Positions 35,521-45,470 of a stretch of DNA of 64,000 nucleotides are shown piece after piece. The DNA comes from Lyngbya aestuarii BL J (GTDB taxonomy: Bacteria > Cyanobacteriota > Cyanobacteriia > Cyanobacteriales > Microcoleaceae). Both the position numbers and the translations under genes were made by a program. Under the pieces are notes generated by a model. The model was not told where the DNA came from. It saw only the letters and a program-made list of their open reading frames with translations, and searched no databases. Every line of letters begins with the position of its first letter. Position 1 is the stretch's first letter. The stretch spans positions 62,001 through 126,000 of the forward strand of contig NZ_AUZM01000003.1 in NCBI RefSeq assembly GCF_000478195.2. The letters run 5' to 3'.

Positions 35521-37443
35521 ATGTTTTCTAATCAACCCATTACCCGCTCAAACTCAGTCATTAGTCAAGGTGATGTTGCTCTGAATACAGACGAAATTCG
35601 TAATATACTTAACCTCGATGGTAGCGGTATTAAAATTGGGATCATTTCTGATAGCTTCAACTTATTAAAAGACGGAGTAACCGCAGCAGATGACATTAGA
35701 AGTGGCGATCTTCCGGGTGTCAGTAATCCAGATGGTTATACAACTCCGGTACAAGTCATAAATGAAGGCTCTAAAGGTAAAGATGAAGGTCGGGCGATGT
35801 TGCAAATCGTTCACGACATTGCACCGGGTTCTGAACTGATGTTTTATGGAGTATCTAATAATGTAGAAATGGCTCAGGCTATTGATGCTTTAGCCGCAGC
35901 CGGAGCAGATATAATTGTTGATGATATGGGCTTTACCAATCAGCCCTTTTTCCAAGATGGAATTGCAGCCCAAGCGGTTAATCGAGTGGTAGACCAAGGT
36001 GTAGTTTATTTCTCCGCTGCTGGAAACGATGGTCAACGCTCCTACGAGTCAGAATTCAGCAACTCAGCGAACACATTCACCGTCAACGGTATCACCTACG
36101 AAGCCCATGATTTTAATAGCGGAGCAGGTGTTGATGTCTTTAACCAATTTAGCTTGGATGCAGGAAAGAAACTCGGGCCATTAACACTACAATGGGATGA
36201 ACCCTTCGCCTCTGTGAATAATGGTTCGGGAGCAACCAGTGATTTAGATATCTTTATCGTTAAAAAAGACTCTCTCAACCTGAGTGCAGATGATATTGTT
36301 GCTTCTAGCGCCGACAACAACGTGGGAGCAGACCCCCTCGAAACCATTTCTTTCACCAATAATACCGACAGCAGCAAGTTTCACGTTTTGATTGGTAAAC
36401 GAGTAGACTCTACCGAACCGAATCAAATCAAATACATCAGCTTTTCCAACGACGCAGACAACTTTGAATACGGTCATAATAGTTCAACAGTCTTCGGACA
36501 TCCCAACGCAGAAGGCGCGATCGCAATTGGGGCGACAAGCTACAATGATACTCCAGCATTCGGTACAAGTATTCCCAAAGCTAAATCTACTTCGTCTGTC
36601 GGTGGAACCCCCATCTTAATCGCAGCAGATGGAACTTACCTAGAGAGTTCTCTAATTCGTCAAAAACCGAACTTACTCGCCACAGACGGCGTAAATACCA
36701 CCTTTTTCGGTGTGGATAATTCTTCTGATAGTGATGCGTTTCCGAACTTTAGCGGTACTTCTGCTGCTGCTCCCCACGCGGCTGGTGTTGCGGCGCTGAT
36801 GTTACAAGCGGGTGGCGGTGCGGAATCTTTAACCCCGGCGGAAGTTCGCAGTATTCTAGAGGAAACTGCACTTGATGCTGATTTTCCGGGGTTAGATTTT
36901 AAAAGCGGTTCGGGTTTAATTCAAGCGGATGCAGCGGTAGAATTAATTGCGCCTCAGTCTGCGGGAGTCGCCGAAGATGATACAGCCATTACTCGGGTAT
37001 CTCGGGATGCGAACAATGACGTGATGGGTACTGTAGAAGATGATATTCTTACAGGTAGTGCTGGGTCTGATGTTCTTCTGGGCGCTCAAGGAAATGACCA
37101 ACTGTTAGGAGAAGCGGGAGATGATGCGCTCTACGGGGGTCAAGGAAATGATATTTTACTGGGACGACAAGGAAACGATGTTTTAAGTGGAAATTTAGGC
37201 GATGATGTTTTGATTGGTGGAAAAGGAAATGACCGCTTTGATTTAGGTTTAGAAGCGGGTGTCGATGTGATCAAAGACTTTACGCCTGGAGAAGATATTA
37301 TCAGTTTGAGTGATGGCTTGGCTTTTACCGATTTAACGCTCAGTTTCCAAGATGGCGCAACTCTCATCGCAGCTCAAAATCAAACCCTGGCGACAGTAGA
37401 CGGGTTACATTCTCTGAGTGAACAGAATTTTGTTTCTATCTAA
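35521..37443 (+). CDS. S8-family subtilase with RTX repeats and Glu at the His position
   Basis: 640 residues. A subtilisin-like core fills residues about 20-475: Asp44 (IGIISDSF), oxyanion Asn169 (YFSAAGND) and Ser414 (FSGTSAAAPHAAGVAALML). The segment that should carry HGTHVAG reads DEGRAMLQIVHDIAPG, so the catalytic His is replaced by Glu89, a Ser-Glu-Asp set reminiscent of sedolisins. Residues about 500-565 are RTX Ca2+-binding nonapeptides (GNDQLLGEAGDDALYGGQGND-type, seen as GGQGNDILL), and the tail fits the type I secretion pattern of RTX proteins. No N-terminal signal peptide. An extracellular, calcium-dependent peptidase is inferred; activity is uncertain. Confidence 0.85.
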   Translation: MFSNQPITRSNSVISQGDVALNTDEIRNILNLDGSGIKIGIISDSFNLLKDGVTAADDIRSGDLPGVSNPDGYTTPVQVINEGSKGKDEGRAMLQIVHDIAPGSELMFYGVSNNVEMAQAIDALAAAGADIIVDDMGFTNQPFFQDGIAAQAVNRVVDQGVVYFSAAGNDGQRSYESEFSNSANTFTVNGITYEAHDFNSGAGVDVFNQFSLDAGKKLGPLTLQWDEPFASVNNGSGATSDLDIFIVKKDSLNLSADDIVASSADNNVGADPLETISFTNNTDSSKFHVLIGKRVDSTEPNQIKYISFSNDADNFEYGHNSSTVFGHPNAEGAIAIGATSYNDTPAFGTSIPKAKSTSSVGGTPILIAADGTYLESSLIRQKPNLLATDGVNTTFFGVDNSSDSDAFPNFSGTSAAAPHAAGVAALMLQAGGGAESLTPAEVRSILEETALDADFPGLDFKSGSGLIQADAAVELIAPQSAGVAEDDTAITRVSRDANNDVMGTVEDDILTGSAGSDVLLGAQGNDQLLGEAGDDALYGGQGNDILLGRQGNDVLSGNLGDDVLIGGKGNDRFDLGLEAGVDVIKDFTPGEDIISLSDGLAFTDLTLSFQDGATLIAAQNQTLATVDGLHSLSEQNFVSI

Positions 37444-37474
37444 TCTGTCTGGTTATCATCTAGATTAATTCCAA

Positions 37475-37990
37475 TTATTCATCTTCAGAAATTTTGTTTA
37501 CCCCAAAACAGTCTATTTTCTCCACTAATTGAGTCATATCTTTTCCACTGACTGGATCGATCCAATGGGGTACAATTTCAGCGAGCGGAACCAACACAAA
37601 AGCCCGTTCTCGCATTCGGGGATGAGGAATTTCTAAAGTCGGTGTTTTGAGAATTAAATCATCAAAGAGTAGCAAATCTAAATCTAAAGTTCTTGGTCCC
37701 CAACGTTCTCGTCGAACTCGCCCAAACTGAGTTTCAACATTCAGTAAGGTTTGCATTAAGAGTTCTGCGGTTTGAGCGGGAGTTTTTTCGGTGTTCTCGA
37801 CTGTTAAAATAGCACAACCATTGATATAATTAGGTTGAGGCGGCCCAACCGGGGCTGTTTGATACCAACTCGAGTGAGATTTGACGGTAATACTGGGGTA
37901 ACTGTCCAACAGTTCTAAAGCGGTTTTAACTGTGGCGAGGGAGTCTCCTAAGTTGCTACCGAGAGCAATTGCCGCTTGTGCAAAGTTCAT
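37475..37990 (-). CDS. folK: 2-amino-4-hydroxy-6-hydroxymethyldihydropteridine diphosphokinase
   Basis: 171 residues. The enzyme transfers pyrophosphate from ATP to 6-hydroxymethyl-7,8-dihydropterin in folate synthesis. Diagnostic blocks are AAIALGSNLGDS at the start, the pterin-binding SHSSWYQTAPVGPPQPNYING and the catalytic RWGPRTLDLDLLLFDD, in which the two Asp ligate Mg2+. HPRMRERAFVLVPLAEI closes the fold. The length is typical. The gene begins 8 bp after the stop of the upstream GAF histidine kinase gene on the same strand, so the two are very likely co-transcribed. A functional link between them is not evident. Confidence 0.95.
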   Translation of the reverse strand: MNFAQAAIALGSNLGDSLATVKTALELLDSYPSITVKSHSSWYQTAPVGPPQPNYINGCAILTVENTEKTPAQTAELLMQTLLNVETQFGRVRRERWGPRTLDLDLLLFDDLILKTPTLEIPHPRMRERAFVLVPLAEIVPHWIDPVSGKDMTQLVEKIDCFGVNKISEDE

Positions 37991-37998
37991 ATTAAAAA

Positions 37999-39846
37999 TT
38001 AAGAGATAGAGTTGGGCGTGTCATCCAACAAAATATTATAATTTTCAGCGTTATTTTGTCGAGGTTCTTGATACAAAGGAACGGTAAATGTGACGGTTGA
38101 GCCTAAACCTTCGCCAAGACTATAGAACTTCACACTGCCTCCCATCGCTTGTACCAATTTCTGAGAAATCACTAATCCCAAACCCGTACCCCCATATTGA
38201 CGAGTGTAGCCTGTATCGACCTGAGAAAAGGCTTTAAAAAGGCGATCTTGCTTTTCTAAAGGGACACCAATTCCGGTATCTGTGACTCGAAATTCTACAA
38301 AACCGGGAAATTCTTGATTCTGAAGGATGACTTTTTGGTTCAGGACTCCTAAACTGATACTAACTCCTCCTTCGTGAGTGAATTTAATGGCATTTCCCAC
38401 CAAGTTCAGCATCACTTGTAGAAGGCGTTGATAGTTGGCATAAACAATTAAACCTGGGGCGTAAGAGTGTTCGTGAATCGATAAATTTAATCCTTTTTGT
38501 TGAACTTGAGTTTTGGTAAACTGTTCGACTTCTTTTAAAAGTTCACTCACTTTAACTAAAGCCAAGTCAATTTCCATTTTTCCGGCTTCGATCTTGGCAA
38601 TATCTAATACATCATTAATTAAATTGAGCAAATGTAAAGCAGCGCGATGACCTTCTTGCACAAACTCTCGTTCTTCTTCAGGATCATCAACCATCCCATC
38701 AATAACGAGTTTGAGAAAGCCAATAATACCATTAAGCGGGGTACGGAGTTCGTGGGAAGTATTAGCGAGAAATTCACTTTTGAGACGGGAGGAGGCTTCT
38801 GCTTCTGCTCGGGCTTCTTCAAGTTCTTGATATAAAGTTGCATGAGCAATTGCTGTTCCCACATGAGTCGCCAGTTCGCGCACAAAATCAATCTCAGCGA
38901 GTGTCCACTGACGAAAGCGATCGCATTGATGGAGGGCGATCAAACCATTCGGGCGGATCACTCCATTGGGTTGATCGAGATAGGATGTCGCCACCACCAA
39001 AACAGAACGACGTTTGTAGGGGTCTTCAGAAGCAGAAGTGCGTTCGAGGGCGATGGGTTCGAGGGTTGCCAAGGCTTGACTCCAACCCCACTCGTAACTA
39101 ATAGAGATTTCTGAACCGAGCATACTTTCGTAGGGATTTTGCAGATACTCTGCCACAACTTGGGTGTGCTGGAACCGAATATCCGTGTGAGTCTGATCGG
39201 GTTTGTAGGGACAAATAATACAACGGTTAACTCGCAAAACCTGACCTAAACTCGCCACGGTTTGCTGCCAGATTTGCTTGAGATCAAGGGTGCGGCGAAT
39301 TTTTTGGGTAATTTGACTGAGAAGGGTTTGATAAATCTGGGAACTCGGAGGGACTGTCCGACAAATTGTTCCGGCAATTTGCACCAGCATTTTTTGCTGA
39401 ATATCAAAGTTAGAAGGCAAAGAACGATAAGCAATGATTTCGTCGAGATTTGCCTCCGAATTCATCTCATTTTGCTCCAGAGAGCGACCCATAACCAAGA
39501 CTCGACTCGGTTTGGCATTCAGGGTCAAAATGGGACTGACGACTAATTCTAAAGGAATATAATGGTCTTGATAAACAAAGGGATAGCTAAATCGCTCTGG
39601 GATTGAATTTTCGAGAACACGGTGAATTCGTTCTAGATAGGGTTCTAACAAAGCAGGCCCAAACGTTTCCCCCATTTGAGAGCCTACTACTGGGTCAGCA
39701 CCAAGACCATAGGATTCGCTCTGTTGCCAATAAAACGACAGATACTTACCCGATGCATCCTGAATAAATACTAAATCAGCCCCCAACTCTCGCCAAATTT
39801 CGGCAGGAAATGAGTTTGAAAGCTGAAAGTCTGTATTAGAGTTCAT
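37999..39846 (-). CDS. Soluble PAS-GAF sensor histidine kinase
   Basis: 615 residues without membrane helices. Residues about 20-125 are PAS-like (LGADLVFIQDASGKYLSFYW). A GAF domain spans about 185-340 (LDLKQIWQQTVASLGQVLRVNRCIIC). It has no clear chromophore-binding Cys-His pair, though a Cys occurs in NRCIICPY and LHQCDRF. The HisKA box is FLANTSHELRTPLNG with His365. The HATPase domain has NAIKFTHEG, DTGIGVPLE and GGTGLGLVIS. It phosphorylates an unlinked regulator. Cyanobacterial kinases of this layout can be phytochrome relatives, but bilin attachment is not supported here. It probably forms an operon with folK. Confidence 0.9.
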   Translation of the reverse strand: MNSNTDFQLSNSFPAEIWRELGADLVFIQDASGKYLSFYWQQSESYGLGADPVVGSQMGETFGPALLEPYLERIHRVLENSIPERFSYPFVYQDHYIPLELVVSPILTLNAKPSRVLVMGRSLEQNEMNSEANLDEIIAYRSLPSNFDIQQKMLVQIAGTICRTVPPSSQIYQTLLSQITQKIRRTLDLKQIWQQTVASLGQVLRVNRCIICPYKPDQTHTDIRFQHTQVVAEYLQNPYESMLGSEISISYEWGWSQALATLEPIALERTSASEDPYKRRSVLVVATSYLDQPNGVIRPNGLIALHQCDRFRQWTLAEIDFVRELATHVGTAIAHATLYQELEEARAEAEASSRLKSEFLANTSHELRTPLNGIIGFLKLVIDGMVDDPEEEREFVQEGHRAALHLLNLINDVLDIAKIEAGKMEIDLALVKVSELLKEVEQFTKTQVQQKGLNLSIHEHSYAPGLIVYANYQRLLQVMLNLVGNAIKFTHEGGVSISLGVLNQKVILQNQEFPGFVEFRVTDTGIGVPLEKQDRLFKAFSQVDTGYTRQYGGTGLGLVISQKLVQAMGGSVKFYSLGEGLGSTVTFTVPLYQEPRQNNAENYNILLDDTPNSIS

Positions 39847-40315
39847 CAGTGTTCGCGACAGGGAACCTTTACCTCAACGCAGTTTAGGGAAATTAAGCTT
39901 CACCTTCGACTCAAGAGAATCTGAGAATTTGAAAGCCTCAGACCAATCAATTGATCGAGATAAAAGGAACTTAAGACTACTAATCTTTGATTCTAGCTTT
40001 TGATTCTCGCTCCCGGATCTATTCGGTCACAGAGCAATAGAGTCAGCTTCTTTCCTGGAGGTCTTCAAGTCGTAATCTGTGACTTCTTCCCCTACTCTCG
40101 ATTAGCGGGGACTCTAAAAGGATGTTTTGAGGCGGGTTAAAACCTGACCTCTCAACTCTTTTAGCTGACTCGTTTTTACCGTTTTGGGGACGAGTCTAAA
40201 CCCCCCGATACACTCAAATCCATGCTTGTTCAAGACTGGAAAAGTGACTCACAAAAACCGAACCGGGACTTTCCGTTCTATCTAATTCAGACAGAGTGGA
40301 AAGTGTGGAGTTGAG
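39847..40315. other. Spacer without recognised gene
   Basis: 470 bp between two minus-strand genes. Several short imperfect repeats (GATTCTAGC/TTGATTCTCG) and GGCGGGTTAAAACCTGACC are visible, but no RNA gene, terminator or coding frame I can support. Confidence 0.45.
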
Positions 40316-40546
40316 CTAATCATTCCACTCACCCCGAGGTGGGACGGGAGGATTGCGCTGGAGAGTTAAAGCCAATTCATCTTCAGGACGCTCACCCCTA
40401 AGCCACTGACGCAAAGCCGTTTCTATGACTTTACTCGGATCATTTGTCAGATGCTGAATCTGATCGAGCAGCTCGGAGTCTATCTTAATAGAAACTTCGA
40501 CTTTTGTGGGCGCATCGGAGGAAGATATGGGGTTCTGCTGGTTCAT
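40316..40546 (-). CDS. Small ribbon-helix-helix-like protein
   Basis: 76 residues from MNQQNPISSSDAP. The upstream ATG at 40567 adds seven residues with no better ribosome site, while AGGA lies about 11 nt before the chosen start. A beta-strand KVEVSIKIDSE and two helices (LLDQIQHLTND, PSKVIETALRQWLRGE) fit an Arc/CopG or CcdA-type DNA-binding fold. The acidic, proline-rich tail (RNPPVPPRGEWND) would be a toxin-binding segment if it is an antitoxin. No toxin gene is adjacent, so an orphan antitoxin or a stand-alone regulator are both possible. Confidence 0.7.
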   Translation of the reverse strand: MNQQNPISSSDAPTKVEVSIKIDSELLDQIQHLTNDPSKVIETALRQWLRGERPEDELALTLQRNPPVPPRGEWND

Positions 40547-40793
40547 AACGTAAAAAATCCTAGCCAATCAAAATCTAAATCTTTCGGGGGAATAAGCACG
40601 GCTGAGTATGATTTTCACCTGAAACTTGGGGTGACTTTACCCAGGAAGACTCGCTTCATTTCTTTGATTTGCAGCAAGACAGAGCAACCCCTGATTCCGT
40701 GCCTATTTCTATTGTACGATGCTCGTTCCACAATCCAACAAACTAACTGGGTTGTTGGGAGTTTACTCCTGAAGCCCCAAAAATAACGATTCT

Positions 40794-42722
40794 TTAGGGT
40801 CGTTCAAACTTAGATGGAGATTGAAACCCTTGAGCGGGCTGACCGGAGAGGGCGCGACTCATAAAATCTCGCCAAATCGGAGCCACCGTTGTTCCTCCGG
40901 TAGACCCGGAAGCCAGGGGAGTGTAATCATCATTTCCCACCCAAACCGCAGTGGATAATTGCGGGGTATAGCCTACAAACCAGACATCCCGCTCGGAGGA
41001 GGTGGTTCCTGTCTTTCCGGCTGCCGGACGGCCAATTTGCGCGCGGGTTCCAGTTCCCCCTGAAATCACCCCTTGTAAAACACTATTGAGGGATGCCGCC
41101 GCCCATTGATTTAAGACTAATCTCGGTTTAGGCGTATTATCCAACAATATATTTCCCTGACTGTCGGTGACTTGTACAATAAATGTCGGATCTGAGTGCC
41201 AACCATTATTAGCAAAGGTGGCATAGCCTCCGGCCATTTCCATGGGGGTAACATCGACTGAACCCAACGGTAAGGAAATTACCGGGTCTATCGGACTTCT
41301 GAAACCCAGAATCCGGCAGACTTCAATCACTTGATTGAGTCCAACCGCCTGACCTAATTTCACCGCCGGAATATTGAGAGAATTGGTCAAAGCGGAGCGA
41401 ATACTCACCGCCCCAGAGAAGCCCCCTCCGTAGTTGCGGGGAGAATAGTAGCCATAACCATCGGGATAACTGACTGGGGAATCATAAACAGTTGACTCTG
41501 GGGAATATTTACCGGTTGCAAAAGCAGTATAGTAAACAAACGGTTTAAACGCCGAACCCGGTTGACGTTGAGCTTGAATCGCCCGGTTATATTGACTGGT
41601 TTTGTAGTCGGCACCGCCCACCATTGCCTTAACAAAATGGGTTCGGGGGTCAACAGCAGCCAGAGCGATTTGACCGTTATCCCAACTGCGGTAAACTCCC
41701 CAATAATACAGGCGTTCATGCCATGTACTCACGACTTGTTCGGCCATCCGTTGGAAGTTGACATCAATCGTTGTTTGTACGCGCATTCCGCCTTTGAGGA
41801 CTGCATCCCGGCCAAACTTGCGGGTTAACTCCTGAACAACAGCTTCAGTCACGTAGGGTAACTGACTCTGGCGAAATGAGGTGATAGACCCGACCAGCAG
41901 AGGTTGTTTGAGGGCTTCGGCTTCTTCTTCGGCCGTAATCCATTTTAAATCCCGCATTCGTTTGAGAACGGTGGCTTGTCTCTGCTTGGATTTTTTGTAG
42001 TCTACAAACGGGCTGAAATCTTCCGGCGCCGGAATTAAACCCGCCAGCATGGACGCTTCGGCCAGCGTCAGATCCTTGGCTGATTTATTAAAATAACTTA
42101 GAGATGCGGTTTCTACACCATACAGGTTATGACCCCAATAGACTTGGTTGAGATATAGCTCTAAAATCTCGTCTTTGGCTAAAATTTGTTCTAACCGAAT
42201 GGCCATCACCGCTTCTGCGGCTTTCCGGCTAATGGTGCGGTTTGGGGACAGAAACAGGTTTTTCACCAACTGCATGGTTAGGGTTGAACCCCCCTCTACC
42301 GTCTCTCCGCTCTCTAAGTTGGCCACAAAAGCCCGGATAATTCCTGTCGGATAAATCCCTTTGTGATAGTAGAAGTTGCTGTCTTCAATTGCTAAAACTG
42401 CACGCTTGAGGTGAGGTGAAATTTCATCAAGGGAAATAACTTCGCGGTTGGCTTCATCGTGAAGACTCGCCAGTGGTCTACCCTGAATATCGTAAATGTG
42501 GGTGGTTTCTGTCGGGGCGTAGCTTTGCAGAACCCGCACATCGGGCAAATTTCGGAAGCTGACGGCTAAACCGACTAGCCCTCCAGCCATGACCGAACTC
42601 GCTAACATGGTAGCACTGAGTAGCGTCCCAGCCGTGACCTTGCTCACTGACTGCACGAAGTCAAAAATACCTTCTGAGTTGTTAACTTCCGGTTTTTGGC
42701 CGATAGCGTTAGTTGATGACAC
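40794..42722 (-). CDS. Class A penicillin-binding protein (PBP1A type)
   Basis: 642 residues. The start is set at the GTG ending at 42722, because AAGGGAG lies about 10 nt upstream; a TTG at 42767 would add 15 residues. One N-terminal transmembrane helix (LLSATMLASSVMAGGLVGLAVSF) anchors it. The GT51 glycosyltransferase carries AIEDSNFYYHKG with its catalytic Glu and EGGSTLTMQLVKN. The transpeptidase has SxxK as SAFK in RQPGSAFKPFVYY, SxN as SLN in ALTNSLNIPAV, and KTGTT. It polymerises and cross-links peptidoglycan at the outer face of the plasma membrane. All catalytic motifs are intact. Confidence 0.93.
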   Translation of the reverse strand: MSSTNAIGQKPEVNNSEGIFDFVQSVSKVTAGTLLSATMLASSVMAGGLVGLAVSFRNLPDVRVLQSYAPTETTHIYDIQGRPLASLHDEANREVISLDEISPHLKRAVLAIEDSNFYYHKGIYPTGIIRAFVANLESGETVEGGSTLTMQLVKNLFLSPNRTISRKAAEAVMAIRLEQILAKDEILELYLNQVYWGHNLYGVETASLSYFNKSAKDLTLAEASMLAGLIPAPEDFSPFVDYKKSKQRQATVLKRMRDLKWITAEEEAEALKQPLLVGSITSFRQSQLPYVTEAVVQELTRKFGRDAVLKGGMRVQTTIDVNFQRMAEQVVSTWHERLYYWGVYRSWDNGQIALAAVDPRTHFVKAMVGGADYKTSQYNRAIQAQRQPGSAFKPFVYYTAFATGKYSPESTVYDSPVSYPDGYGYYSPRNYGGGFSGAVSIRSALTNSLNIPAVKLGQAVGLNQVIEVCRILGFRSPIDPVISLPLGSVDVTPMEMAGGYATFANNGWHSDPTFIVQVTDSQGNILLDNTPKPRLVLNQWAAASLNSVLQGVISGGTGTRAQIGRPAAGKTGTTSSERDVWFVGYTPQLSTAVWVGNDDYTPLASGSTGGTTVAPIWRDFMSRALSGQPAQGFQSPSKFERP

Positions 42723-43042
42723 GTTAGATTTCACTCCCTTCAGGAAAACAAGGCAACAGGGGATCAAGCCGGGGTTAGGATCGCGCCCAGAGGGTGATCG
42801 CTCTGGCTAAGTGATAGCATACAGCATTAGTTTGTGGCTATTGATGGGTTTTCTAAAAGTTTTCTCAGAAAACCGGGTTCGACAATTTGGGTTTGCCTCC
42901 GCTCATCGCAATCTATCCCCAATCGCATCGGACAATGGTAAGATGCTGTATGAATATAAATCAGTGATTAACACAAGAGATCAGGGATCAAGGTTAACTT
43001 AATCGATCCAATATTTGCAATAATAAAAATCTTCATCAAATT
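42723..43042. other. Divergent promoter spacer, PBP and tyrS
   Basis: 320 bp containing promoters for the PBP gene and tyrS. A 6-bp hairpin CCAGAG/CTCTGG (42787-42806) and GTTTTCT/AGAAAAC arms near 42849 are present. I see no T-box or other named leader. Confidence 0.45.
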
Positions 43043-44293
43043 ATGGCATTGAGTCAACCTCCAAAAGAGAGATCAACAGAAGCACCTCTCGATCATATGA
43101 CGAAACTGCGTCGAGGTGTTAGTGAAATTTTTCCTGAACAACTCGATTCTAAGAGTCCCGATGACAATTTTAACGAACGATTGGCTCAGTCTAATCAACC
43201 GTTACGAATTAAATTTGGGATTGACCCCACTGGAACAGATATTCACCTCGGACATAGTGTTGTTTTCCGCAAACTCCGTGATTTTCAAGATGCCGGACAC
43301 ACTGCTGTTTTGATTATTGGTGATTTTACCGCAAGAATTGGTGATCCGACCGGAAAATCTGAAGTTCGTAAACAACTCACCACTCAACAAGTTCAACAAA
43401 ACGCTCAAACTTATCTCGATCAAGTTCGTCCGATTCTTGATTTTGACACACCCGGACGCTTAGAAATTCGCTATAATTCCGAATGGCTTTCTCAACTCGA
43501 TTTAGCTAAAATTTTGGATTTGCTTTCCACGATGACCGTTGGACAAATGTTAGCCAAAGAAGGCTTTGCCTTACGCTACGAGAAAGAAGCACCGATTTAT
43601 TTGCATGAATTTCTTTACCCAATTATGCAAGGTTATGATTCTGTCGCCGTTGAAGCTGATGTCGAACTCGGAGGCACTGATCAAAAGTTTAACCTAGCGG
43701 TCGGTCGAGATTTACAACGCTACTTCAAACAAAAACCTCAATTTGGTTTGTTAATGCCGATTTTAATCGGTACCGATGGCGTTCAGAAAATGTCAAAATC
43801 TCTGGGAAATTATGTCGGACTGTCTGAAGATGCACTAACAATGTATTCCAAATTGGAAAAAATTCCTGATGATTTAATTATACAATACTTTGAACTGCTG
43901 ACCAAACTTCCTCTCGACGGGCTTCCGGAAAATCCCCGAGAACGACAAAAATTATTAGCCCTAGATGTTGTTTCTCAGTATCACGGAAAAGAAGCTGCTA
44001 AAGACGCCCAAAAAGCCGCCCTCAACCTCACGGGAGGAAATGCTAAACAAGCCGATGCGGTTCCCGAATTTTCCCTAACTGAAGTCGAATTTCCAGCCAA
44101 GTTATTCTACATTCTCAATGCCAGTGGTTTGTGCAAAAGCAGCAGCGAAGCCCGACGACAAATGCAAGGGGGAGGAGTACGACTTGATGGTGAACAAATT
44201 ACCGATGTTAACCTCATCTTTGATTCTATAGATGATTTAAACGGACGAGTTTTGCAACTGGGTAAAAAGAAATTTGTGCGGTTAGTCGGATAA
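43043..44293 (+). CDS. tyrS: Tyrosyl-tRNA synthetase
   Basis: 416 residues. The class I synthetase joins tyrosine to tRNA-Tyr. The HIGH motif appears as [11 protein letters not shown] at about residue 71, and the KMSKS loop as [15 protein letters not shown] at about residue 252. The Tyr-binding [21 protein letters not shown] lies between them. A C-terminal S4 RNA-binding domain ([23 protein letters not shown]-like; here [19 protein letters not shown]) completes it. The N-terminal extension of about 25 residues is polar. The start ATG is preceded by an AT-rich leader with weak ribosome site. The TAA overlaps the next gene's ATG (TAATG), so pyrF is translationally coupled. Confidence 0.97.
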   Translation: MALSQPPKERSTEAPLDHMTKLRRGVSEIFPEQLDSKSPDDNFNERLAQSNQPLRIKFGIDPTGTDIHLGHSVVFRKLRDFQDAGHTAVLIIGDFTARIGDPTGKSEVRKQLTTQQVQQNAQTYLDQVRPILDFDTPGRLEIRYNSEWLSQLDLAKILDLLSTMTVGQMLAKEGFALRYEKEAPIYLHEFLYPIMQGYDSVAVEADVELGGTDQKFNLAVGRDLQRYFKQKPQFGLLMPILIGTDGVQKMSKSLGNYVGLSEDALTMYSKLEKIPDDLIIQYFELLTKLPLDGLPENPRERQKLLALDVVSQYHGKEAAKDAQKAALNLTGGNAKQADAVPEFSLTEVEFPAKLFYILNASGLCKSSSEARRQMQGGGVRLDGEQITDVNLIFDSIDDLNGRVLQLGKKKFVRLVG

Positions 44294-45000
44294 TGAATAC
44301 AGAAAAAATAATCGTTCCTCTCGATGTTTCAACGATTACAGAAGCACTCGCTTTAGTTGACCAATTGCCTCAAGTTTCCTTCTGGAAAGTCGGTCTAGAA
44401 CTATTTATCAGTAGCGGGCCTGAAATCTTAACCCAACTGAAACAGCGACAAAAACGAATATTTCTCGACCTGAAATTTCACGATATTCCTAACACCGTTG
44501 CGGGCGCTTGTCGGGCGGCTTCCCAATACGGCGTAGATTTAATTACCATTCATGCAACAGCCGGAAAAGTGGCATTAAAAGCCGCTCAAAATGCCCTAGA
44601 AGAAGGCGCGAAAGCAGCGGATAAACCTGTGCCAAATTTAATCGCAATTACATTATTAACGAGTTTAAATTCCCGCGAATTAGCCTTTGATTTAAAAATC
44701 CCTTTGGAGTTGCCAGAATACGCCCTACAAATGGCATTACTCGCCCAAGAAAGTGGGTTGGCGGGGGCGGTTTGTTCACCCCAAGAAGTCGAACAGTTGC
44801 GGCGAACTTGTGGGCATGATTTTCTATTAGTTTGTCCGGGTGTACGTCCGACTTGGGCGGAAAAAGGCGATCAACAGCGTTCATTTACCCCGTCTCAGGC
44901 GATGAAAGCGGGTGCTGATTACCTGGTCATCGGACGACCCATAACCGCCTCAGAAGACCCCATAGCGGCTTTACAACGCATTGTTGAGGAGATATCTTAA
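44293..45000 (+). CDS. pyrF: Orotidine-5'-phosphate decarboxylase
   Basis: 235 residues. The enzyme makes UMP from OMP, the last step of de novo pyrimidine synthesis. The catalytic Asp/Lys array is in [17 protein letters not shown], substrate-binding Asp in [16 protein letters not shown], and the phosphate-binding C-terminal loop is [11 protein letters not shown]. The length is typical of group I bacterial enzymes. Its ATG shares one base with the tyrS stop, implying coupled translation. A run of 8-bp G-rich repeats begins about 28 bp after its stop. Confidence 0.97.
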   Translation: MNTEKIIVPLDVSTITEALALVDQLPQVSFWKVGLELFISSGPEILTQLKQRQKRIFLDLKFHDIPNTVAGACRAASQYGVDLITIHATAGKVALKAAQNALEEGAKAADKPVPNLIAITLLTSLNSRELAFDLKIPLELPEYALQMALLAQESGLAGAVCSPQEVEQLRRTCGHDFLLVCPGVRPTWAEKGDQQRSFTPSQAMKAGADYLVIGRPITASEDPIAALQRIVEEIS

Positions 45001-45028
45001 ACATAAATTATCCCCCTAAAATTTGATT

Positions 45029-45133
45029 GGTAGGGAGGTAGGGAGGTAGGGAGGTAGGGAGGTAGGGAGGTAGGGAGGTAGGGAGGTAGGGAGGTAGGGA
45101 GGTAGGGAGGTAGGGAGGTAGGGAAGTAGGGAG
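45029..45133. repeat. 8-bp G-rich tandem repeat (GGTAGGGA)n
   Basis: About 13 uninterrupted copies of GGTAGGGA, with one A-for-G change in the last. The regular G2-3 runs could form G-quadruplexes on the plus strand. It is short enough to vary by slippage. Confidence 0.95.
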
Positions 45134-45470
45134 AATTTTTATTAATAAAAAGCTATTTTTAATCAGAAAAAAATCCTCTCCCCATTACCCCATCACCCCC
45201 GGTAATTTTTAACTTAGAATGAAATGGCCCTGCCCAAAGTTGGGGGCTAGGGGGATGATAAACTTGACATTATTAATAGCAAATATTTAAGGATTTTAGA
45301 TGAACTATAGCAATCAGAAACCATTTGAAAAGGATATCGCCCCCAAACCCCCAATACTGGGGGCTTTGAACAGATTAAATTTTTGCAAATCATTTCACAC
45401 TGCTATATCATGCTAAATTCCCTGAAGAATTACCAGATAAAATTAAGCAGGAACGGTTGCGGGTTTGAGT
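45134..45470. other. Spacer with C-rich/G-rich complementary arms
   Basis: Non-coding. A strong hairpin is formed by GCCCCCAAACCCCCA and ACTGGGGGC (about 45340-45364). A related GTTGGGGGCTAGGGGGA lies at about 45238. These look like a dispersed repeat family. No gene was found. Confidence 0.5.

Noticed and set aside
45029-45133. CRISPR array
   Set aside because: Units are 8 bp with no spacers; no cas genes are in the window.
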